Shown here: in pieces, positions 6,702-11,114 of the stretch | Position numbering within the stretch: the first letter of the stretch is position 1 | How the letters are laid out: each line of letters opens with the position of its first letter | DNA from: Pirellulales bacterium | GTDB lineage: Bacteria > Planctomycetota > Planctomycetia > Pirellulales > JAICIG01 | NCBI GenBank assembly: GCA_025924495.1 | Contig: JAICIG010000270.1 | Location: 1 to 11,114 of the forward strand | Direction of reading: 5' to 3' | Length of the DNA: 11,114 nt | Notes under the pieces: model-generated | Databases searched by the model: none | What the model was told of the DNA's origin: nothing | Seen by the model: the letters and a program-made list of their open reading frames with translations, nothing else | Made by a program: the position numbers and the translations under genes

Positions 6702-8090
6702 ATGCCCCAGATCCTGATTGTTGACGATGAAGAGAGCATCTGCTGGGCGTTGCGCCGGCTGGCACAGGAAGAGGGACACGAAGTCAGTGTCGCTTCGTCG
6801 GCTGAGGATGCGTTCGAACTGGCGCGGCAGCGGCGGTTCGACCTGGTGATACTCGACGTCCGGTTGCCGGGCGTCGATGGATTGGCGGCCATGGCGCAGT
6901 TGCAGACGCTGGCGCCCGGCGCGCCGATTGTCGTGATGACCGCATTCGGCAGCCTGGGGACCGCGGTCGAGGCGATCCGCAACGGGGCCTTCGATTATCT
7001 GACGAAGCCGTTCGATCTCGAGCGGGCGGCGGAAGTGATTGGTCGCGCCCTGAGTCAGCAGCAGCAGCGCATCAGTTCGGGGCCAGAAACGCCGCAGACA
7101 ACGGCAGTCGCGGAGGATGAACTCATTGGCGCCAGCGCCGCGATGCAGGAGGTGTTCAAGCGGATCGCGCTGGTAGCGCCGACCAGCGCGGCGGTGTTGG
7201 TTACCGGCGAAAGCGGCACGGGCAAGGAGCTTGTAGCCCGGGCGATCCATCGTCACTCGCGCGAGGCTGGAGGGCCGCTCGTCTCAGTCAATCTGGCCGC
7301 TTTAAACCCGACGCTGGTCGAAAGCGAACTATTCGGCCATGTGCGCGGCGCGTTCACCGGCGCCGATTTCGCCCGACAAGGATTGCTGGAACTGGCCGAC
7401 GGGGGAACGGTGTTTTTTGACGAGGCGGGCGATATTCCGCTCTCGGTGCAGGTGAAATTGCTGCGCGCTTTGGAACAGCGCGAGATCGTGCCGGTGGGAG
7501 ACACTAAGCCGCGCCACAGCACATTTCGCGTGATTGCGGCCACGCATCGCAACCTGCGCGAAGAAGTGCGCAAAGGCGCTTTTCGGGAAGATCTCTTTTT
7601 TCGCCTGGCCGTGTTCGAAATCCATTTGCCTCCCTTGCGCGAGCGAGGCGAAGACATCGTTTTGCTGGCCGAGCGGTTCCTGCAGAAGTTTCTGCAGACC
7701 GGGGGGGCTAAGGTCCATTTCACCCAGGCGGCACTCGACGAGTTGCGCCGAAGACCGTGGCCCGGCAATGTGCGCGAGCTGCGCAACGCAGTGGAACACG
7801 CCGCGCTCTTGGCGCGAGCCGGTGCGATCACTCCGGAGCATCTGCCGCCGCAGGTCGCTATGCAATCAGCGGCCAGCGCCGCCGCCGGAGAATTAGGCCG
7901 CGCCGTGCGCAACTGGACGCTCGAGAGGCTCGCCGGTACAAGCCTGCCTGAGAATCTGTACCAGCAATTCCTTGATGAAGCGGAGCCGCCGCTGCTTAGC
8001 GCCGTGCTGGAACGTACTGCGCACAATCGAGTTGCCGCCGCAAATCTACTCGGCATCCACCGCGCCACCTTACGAAAAAAGCTCGGTTGA
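6702..8090 (+). CDS. Sigma-54-dependent response regulator, NtrC class
   Basis: A 462-residue transcriptional activator. The receiver domain (1-118) has the acidic pocket D8-D9, phosphoacceptor D52 in ILDVRLPG, T80 and K102 in TKPFD. The AAA+ domain (about 140-370) has Walker A GESGTGKE (169-176), the sigma-54 contact loop GAFTGA (216-221), Walker B TVFFDE (236-241) with DEAGD where DEIGD is more usual, and the FREDLFFRL and WPGNVREL blocks. The C-terminus is a Fis-type helix-turn-helix (about 425-460, NRVAAANLLGIHRATLRKKL). All parts needed for phosphorylation-dependent, RpoN-dependent activation are present. The frame is open further upstream inside the kinase gene, but the ATG at 6702 starts exactly at the receiver strand MPQILIVDDEES. 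There is no Shine-Dalgarno; TTCTTC precedes the ATG. It is the partner of the kinase 22 bases upstream. Target genes are unknown, and no clear sigma-54 promoter lies in the intergenic gaps here. Confidence 0.96.
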   Translation: MPQILIVDDEESICWALRRLAQEEGHEVSVASSAEDAFELARQRRFDLVILDVRLPGVDGLAAMAQLQTLAPGAPIVVMTAFGSLGTAVEAIRNGAFDYLTKPFDLERAAEVIGRALSQQQQRISSGPETPQTTAVAEDELIGASAAMQEVFKRIALVAPTSAAVLVTGESGTGKELVARAIHRHSREAGGPLVSVNLAALNPTLVESELFGHVRGAFTGADFARQGLLELADGGTVFFDEAGDIPLSVQVKLLRALEQREIVPVGDTKPRHSTFRVIAATHRNLREEVRKGAFREDLFFRLAVFEIHLPPLRERGEDIVLLAERFLQKFLQTGGAKVHFTQAALDELRRRPWPGNVRELRNAVEHAALLARAGAITPEHLPPQVAMQSAASAAAGELGRAVRNWTLERLAGTSLPENLYQQFLDEAEPPLLSAVLERTAHNRVAAANLLGIHRATLRKKLG

Positions 8091-8111
8091 GTAGACTGAG
8101 GGGCGCAAACG

Positions 8112-8132
8112 AGCCGGATGCGGAGTCCGGCT
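8112..8132 (+). terminator. Stem-loop downstream of the two-component operon
   Basis: AGCCGGA (8112-8118) and TCCGGCT (8126-8132) form a perfect 7-base inverted repeat with a 7-base loop, 21 bases after the regulator stop codon. This is a sensible terminator position, but TATCGCTTT rather than a T-run follows, so it may be an attenuating or mRNA 3'-end structure instead. Confidence 0.4.
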
Positions 8133-8196
8133 TATCGCTTTCGCCGACGTTCCGTGGCTGCACTCTACTCTTTTCCTTGCCTGTTACTTGTTGACT

Positions 8197-9081
8197 ATGC
8201 ACGACGACATTCGCATTGGCACGCTGGTCAAGGCCGAGCGCAACCCGGCCAGTTATATCCGTCAGATTCTGCCGTACGGGTTTGAAAGCTTCGAGCTGAC
8301 GTTTCCGACGAAGCTGGAAAGCTTGAACCTCGATCAAATCGCCACGGACGTGCGGCGCGCGCTGGAAGAACATGGCGGGGGCGCCATCATCAGCTCGATT
8401 GGCATTTACGGCAATGCGCTGGTCGATGAGCAGATTGCCAATAACTTTGGCCGCTTAATTGATGAAGCGGAGAAGTTCGGCTGCAAGTTGGTCTGCGGCT
8501 TTACTGGTCGGATTGTCAATCGGCCGGTACCCGAATCGATCCCTGAGTTCAAGCGAGTGTTTACGCCGCTGGCCAAACGAGCTGAAGATCGCGGCGTGCG
8601 AATTGCGTTCGAGAATTGCGATATGAAAGGCACCTGGGATTATGGCGACTGGAACATTGCCCACGCCCCGACCGCCTGGGAAATGATGTTCAACGAGGTG
8701 CCAAGTCCGGCGCTAGGCCTTGAGTGGGAGCCTTGCCATCAGATGGTGAGCTTGATCGATCCGCTGCCGCAATTGCGCAAGTGGATCGACAAGGTATTCC
8801 ACGTCCATGGCAAGGACGCCACGATTATGTGGGACGTGATCCGCACCTGCGGCATCCGCGGCGGCAAACAGTACGTGCATCATCGCACTCCCGGCTTCGG
8901 CGACACGAACTGGAATGACGTGATCACCATCTTGCGGATGGCCGGGTACCGCGGCTCGATCGACATCGAAGGCTGGCATGACCCGGTCTACCGCGGCGCG
9001 CTAGAGATGACCGGCCAGGTGCGGGCGCTGAATTATTTGAAAGAGTGCCGCGGCGGGCCGTTCGTGCCCAATCCTGCCTGA
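8197..9081 (+). CDS. Sugar phosphate isomerase/epimerase-like TIM-barrel protein (xylose isomerase-like)
   Basis: A 294-residue protein of the AP endonuclease family 2/xylose isomerase-like TIM-barrel fold (IolE/IolI type). Relatives isomerise, epimerise or dehydrate sugars and cyclitols using a divalent metal. Probable metal ligands align as E139 (IAFENCD), E178 in LEWEPCH where relatives usually have LDPSH, H204 (FHVHGKD) and E258 (DIEGWHD). H181 of the second motif is also kept. No signal peptide is visible, so it should act in the cytosol. The frame can be opened two codons earlier than shown (TTG codons at 8188 and 8191), but the ATG at 8197 is preferred. No Shine-Dalgarno is visible; the region before it is pyrimidine-rich. 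The substrate cannot be assigned. The last codons are repeated at 10301-10339. A downstream secreted protein and an Asp-box protein hint at a sugar-related neighbourhood, but only weakly. Confidence 0.9.
   Translation: MHDDIRIGTLVKAERNPASYIRQILPYGFESFELTFPTKLESLNLDQIATDVRRALEEHGGGAIISSIGIYGNALVDEQIANNFGRLIDEAEKFGCKLVCGFTGRIVNRPVPESIPEFKRVFTPLAKRAEDRGVRIAFENCDMKGTWDYGDWNIAHAPTAWEMMFNEVPSPALGLEWEPCHQMVSLIDPLPQLRKWIDKVFHVHGKDATIMWDVIRTCGIRGGKQYVHHRTPGFGDTNWNDVITILRMAGYRGSIDIEGWHDPVYRGALEMTGQVRALNYLKECRGGPFVPNPA
9042..9068 (+). repeat. 27-bp direct repeat, left copy (inside isomerase 3' end)
   Basis: These 27 bases, encoding ECRGGPFV at the C-terminus of the isomerase, recur without mismatch at 10300-10326, an offset of 1258 bases. 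The gene continues for four more codons (P-N-P-A-stop) past the identical stretch. It could be one side of an integration core or a paralogous tail. Confidence 0.9.
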
Positions 9082-9136
9082 GGAAGTGGGCGCGGAGTTC
9101 GAGTGCGATTTAACAAGATCGAGAGTAGAACCTCGA

Positions 9137-9167
9137 TCTATGGCGATGGCTTTTGTCTTGCCATAGA
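9137..9167. promoter_or_regulatory. 8-bp inverted repeat in the leader of the secreted-protein gene
   Basis: TCTATGGC (9137-9144) and GCCATAGA (9160-9167) form a perfect 8-base dyad with a 15-base spacer, between the isomerase stop and the ATG at 9220. Its right arm overlaps TAGAAT (9164-9169), a one-mismatch -10 box, although no good -35 lies 16-18 bases upstream. It could be an operator, a leader hairpin, or a terminator for the isomerase gene. Confidence 0.3.
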
Positions 9168-9219
9168 ATTGAGCGCACGCATCTCCCTTCCCTCGAAGAC
9201 CAGGTTGACGGGTGTAACG

Positions 9220-10257
9220 ATGCAGTCGCAACTCATGTGGTTCGGTAGTTACCGGCGGTTTGTCTCGACATGCGGGGTCGTAATTCTGGTGGCGGGTATC
9301 CGATTCGTGCCGGCGCCAGTATTGCTCGCTGCGGGGCCGATGGCGACAGAATCGACCCAGCTTCGACGCATGACTCCGAAGGGGACAGTGGACGCCCTCG
9401 CGAGTTCGCGCGAAAAGCTTCATTCAGGTGAAGCTCGTGCACACTGGACATGGAACACGAAGAAATACAAGGAGACCGCGGACTGGCGCCTGTACTTCGA
9501 TTATGACAAGGGGTTGTCCCGCGTCGATCGACGCGTCATCAACAACGGACACAGAAGCATTCGGGTGGACACGCCCGACGAGTCAATAATCTATGTGCCG
9601 GTCTCAGGCGTAATCTCACGACATCCGCCCGGAGCGCCGGCAGTGGCACACGGGTATGTGTTTGATGTTCGTACAACCGGGCTGGCGGCGCTGATCTCGA
9701 TTAAGGGTAACGCAGCTACGTGGCCGCGTTTCTTAGCGATGCTTGAACGAGACGGGCGACCGACTCTCCACACCGAGGCTGACGGCACGCTCTGCGTCAC
9801 TTGGAGGGATATGCGAGTCGTTGATACGCCCGATGGCAAATTCTGCGAGCGATTTGGGCACTCGTTCTGGGTGGATTCAAAGAAGGGCTTTACTCCAGTA
9901 CGCGCAACATTCTTTTCGGGCGCCTCGCCTGATCCAGCGGTTGACGGGAGCAAAATTAGCACGATTGTCGAGACGGAATGGACCGAGATGCAGGGAATTA
10001 TGGTTCCTCGTGGGTGCAGATGGCAATTGCCGCTCAGTGAGCAGAGCGCGGAACTCATTTTTGAGTGGGAATCTGTCAACGGCCCCCTTGACGAGAAGCT
10101 TTTCACGCCCGAAGGGCTTGGCGCTCCAAAAGGAACCTTGATTGTGAATACACGGCTCGGCGAGGATGCCATTGAATCGACCATTGGCGAGGAACTGCCC
10201 ATGCCGATGCGTCCGCAAACGAAAAGAAGTTCATGTCGCACGGCAGGTTCGGAGTGA
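9220..10257 (+). CDS. Secreted protein of unknown function, lower GC than neighbours
   Basis: A 345-residue hypothetical protein. The N-terminus has a basic stretch (SYRR), a hydrophobic core (about 17-37, CGVVILVAGIRFVPAPVLL) and an AAG/MA region that could be a signal-peptidase site, so export to the periplasm or envelope is likely. The rest reads as mixed beta-rich sequence with segments such as WRLYFDYDKGLSRVDRR and TIVETEWTEMQGIMVPRG. These remind me of LolA-like lipid-binding barrels and similar planctomycete secreted proteins, but the resemblance is loose and no domain is claimed. The frame is open from a GTG at 9103, but the ATG at 9220 places the signal peptide correctly. Three 60-base rows of this gene held 31-33 G+C each, against 36 in a row of the isomerase and 46 in a row of the Asp-box gene. 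It lies between two copies of the isomerase tail, so it may be acquired cargo. Confidence 0.72.
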   Translation: MQSQLMWFGSYRRFVSTCGVVILVAGIRFVPAPVLLAAGPMATESTQLRRMTPKGTVDALASSREKLHSGEARAHWTWNTKKYKETADWRLYFDYDKGLSRVDRRVINNGHRSIRVDTPDESIIYVPVSGVISRHPPGAPAVAHGYVFDVRTTGLAALISIKGNAATWPRFLAMLERDGRPTLHTEADGTLCVTWRDMRVVDTPDGKFCERFGHSFWVDSKKGFTPVRATFFSGASPDPAVDGSKISTIVETEWTEMQGIMVPRGCRWQLPLSEQSAELIFEWESVNGPLDEKLFTPEGLGAPKGTLIVNTRLGEDAIESTIGEELPMPMRPQTKRSSCRTAGSE

Positions 10258-10299
10258 AACGTCATCGTGGCCATTGCTATTGTCGGAGGCCATGATTGC

Positions 10300-10326
10300 A
10301 GAGTGCCGCGGCGGGCCGTTCGTGCC
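10300..10326 (+). repeat. 27-bp direct repeat, right copy
   Basis: Identical to 9042-9068. To its left the sequence is unrelated to the isomerase gene. To its right the reading frame continues with the same residues for two codons and then to a stop. Confidence 0.9.
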
Positions 10327-10339
10327 GAACGCGGCATAG
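10301..10339 (+). pseudogene. Detached 3' tail of an isomerase gene
   Basis: Read in frame, this gives ECRGGPFVPNAA and a TAG stop, against ECRGGPFVPNPA and TGA at the end of the isomerase gene. Past the 27 identical bases the differences are CCC/CCG and AAT/AAC (both silent), CCT/GCG (Pro to Ala) and GCC/GCA (silent): the pattern of two copies that diverged as coding sequence. Upstream of 10300 the in-frame translation (SEAMIA) bears no likeness to the isomerase (ALNYLK), so the copy is cut off sharply at the repeat edge. It is either the displaced original gene end after an insertion or the remnant of a tandem duplicate. Confidence 0.7.
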
Positions 10340-10369
10340 CAAGGCAGCATCGGAATTGCTGCAAACTGC

Positions 10370-11114
10370 TCACACCACGGCGGCTTTGACGCAATAGATC
10401 GGCGGGAGCAATGAGGTCAGGCATTCAAACGACTCGCCGCCGTCGCGACCGCGCCAGAGCTGCCCGGTCGTCGTGCCAAACCAGACCGAGGGCCGGCGGG
10501 CGTCGTCGAGATCCATGCCGTCGCGCAGGACGGTAAACCAGGCGTCTTTCTTCGGCAACCCGGAAGCGAGCCGCTGCCATTTCCCGCCCGCGTTCTCGCT
10601 GCGCCAAATCGCAGGTCTTGCGGCAGGGCAGGTGCGGGTGGCTGGTTCGAGCGGCGCGACATACACGACGTCTGGGTCGTGTGGATGCACCGAAATTGGA
10701 AAGCCGAAGTCGCTCGGCAGCCCCCTCGCGATGCTGGTCCAGGTTCGCCCGCCGTCGTCGCTGCGCAGCACGCCCAGCGACGGGTCTTCGAAGCCGCCAT
10801 GGTTTTGCATGTATAGCCGCTCAGGACGATCCGGATGTGCGGCGATCTTATGGACGCACTGTCCATATTCGGGAAACTTGTCGGGCATGAAGCCGGCGCC
10901 GACACCGGAGTTTTCCGCGGCAAAGCTCTGCGCGCCGTCGCGGCTCGTATAGTGTCCGCCCGTCGAAATGCCCAGGTGCAAGGCGCCGCCATGGTGCAAG
11001 ATGGTGTGCAGACACAGGCCGCCGTTGCCGGGCATCCACTGCCGCGCATGCGCATGATCCGTGATGCCAGGCACTTTCTCCCAGCTCTCGCCGCCGTCGC
11101 CGCTACGGAACAGC
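10370..11114 (-). CDS. BNR/Asp-box repeat beta-propeller protein, C-terminal part
   Basis: The last roughly 248 residues of a larger protein; the 5' end lies beyond the right edge. The frame is open to the edge and begins there LFRSGDGGESWEKVPG. Five Asp-box-like turns are visible: RSGDGGESW (at the edge), TSRDGAQSFA, RSDDGGRTW, WRSENAGGKW and WRGRDGGESF. They are spaced as in multi-bladed sialidase-like or VPS10/YCF48-like propellers. Between them are segments such as ISVHPHDPDVVYVAPLE. Such repeats are structural: they occur in sialidases, other glycoside hydrolases and non-enzymatic propellers, so no catalytic role can be assigned from this part, and no catalytic residues are identifiable. 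Location (secreted or cytosolic) cannot be judged without the N-terminus. The C-terminus ends YCVKAAVV and the stop lies 30 bases from the isomerase-tail remnant, converging with it. A GTG at 11074 is not taken as the start because a complete Asp-box lies upstream of it. Confidence 0.85.
   Translation of the reverse strand, partial: LFRSGDGGESWEKVPGITDHAHARQWMPGNGGLCLHTILHHGGALHLGISTGGHYTSRDGAQSFAAENSGVGAGFMPDKFPEYGQCVHKIAAHPDRPERLYMQNHGGFEDPSLGVLRSDDGGRTWTSIARGLPSDFGFPISVHPHDPDVVYVAPLEPATRTCPAARPAIWRSENAGGKWQRLASGLPKKDAWFTVLRDGMDLDDARRPSVWFGTTTGQLWRGRDGGESFECLTSLLPPIYCVKAAVV

Noticed and set aside
7058..7070. Short run of CAG codons in the response regulator
   Set aside because: It encodes a four-residue glutamine linker after the receiver domain, common in such linkers; too short to be a repeat feature.
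8112..8132. Resemblance of this stem-loop to enterobacterial REP elements
   Set aside because: The shared GCCGGATGCGG text is short and palindromic, only one copy occurs in the window, and the host does not look enterobacterial.
9103..9219. GTG start at 9103 for the secreted protein
   Set aside because: It would put 39 polar residues before the hydrophobic export segment and run through the inverted repeat at 9137-9167; the ATG at 9220 fits a signal peptide.
11072..11074. GTG start at 11074 for the Asp-box protein
   Set aside because: A complete Asp-box (RSGDGGESW) lies just upstream in the same frame and reaches the window edge, so the gene continues outside.
1..11114. tRNA, rRNA, CRISPR array, transposase, integrase or phage genes
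   Set aside because: Looked for on both strands by eye; no cloverleaf, spaced repeat array or recombinase motif was found.

Overview
The window looks like chromosomal DNA of a high-GC, Gram-negative-type bacterium, most likely a planctomycete of the Pirellulales kind. This is inference, with no search behind it. It rests on a 54-residue membrane protein beginning MDENPYETP, a style of N-terminus I associate with planctomycetes; an adenylosuccinate lyase strikingly like the animal enzyme; a TIM-barrel sugar isomerase next to an Asp-box (BNR) propeller protein; a GAFTGA-type sigma-54 activator; and a clear Shine-Dalgarno sequence before only about two of the nine genes whose starts are visible.

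Layout. A Fur-family metal-dependent repressor (100-606, +) converges on purB (638-2071, -), with a stem-loop between them. Upstream of purB on the same strand is a tiny single-span membrane protein (2181-2345, -). It is divergent from a small secreted basic protein (2494-2844, +) that has a plausible sigma-70 promoter and a good ribosome binding site. Next come an HD-domain (SAMHD1/YdhJ-like) phosphohydrolase (2868-4268, -) and, 54 bases upstream of it, a short-chain dehydrogenase (4323-5033, -), probably one transcription unit. A 215-base divergent region with a hairpin and repeated ATGGATT words separates these from a two-component operon: a membrane histidine kinase (5249-6679, +) followed after 22 bases by an NtrC-class response regulator (6702-8090, +). 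A small stem-loop follows. Then come a sugar-phosphate-isomerase-like TIM barrel (8197-9081, +), a lower-GC secreted protein of unknown function (9220-10257, +), and the 3' part of a BNR/Asp-box propeller gene (10370-11114, -) that enters from the right edge.

The most unusual structure is at 9042-10339. The last codons of the isomerase gene are repeated 1258 bases downstream, beyond the lower-GC gene. The two copies share 27 identical bases, then differ mainly at synonymous or third-codon positions, and each ends in its own stop. This is the geometry left when an element integrates into the 3' end of a gene and replaces its tail, or when a duplicated neighbour decays. No integrase is visible, so the gene between the copies would be the cargo of a very small or remnant element.

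Functionally the window is a mix of housekeeping (purine synthesis, metal regulation, nucleotide hydrolysis), signalling (kinase plus sigma-54 activator) and accessory secreted or sugar-related functions. No tRNA, rRNA, CRISPR array, transposase or phage gene was seen.
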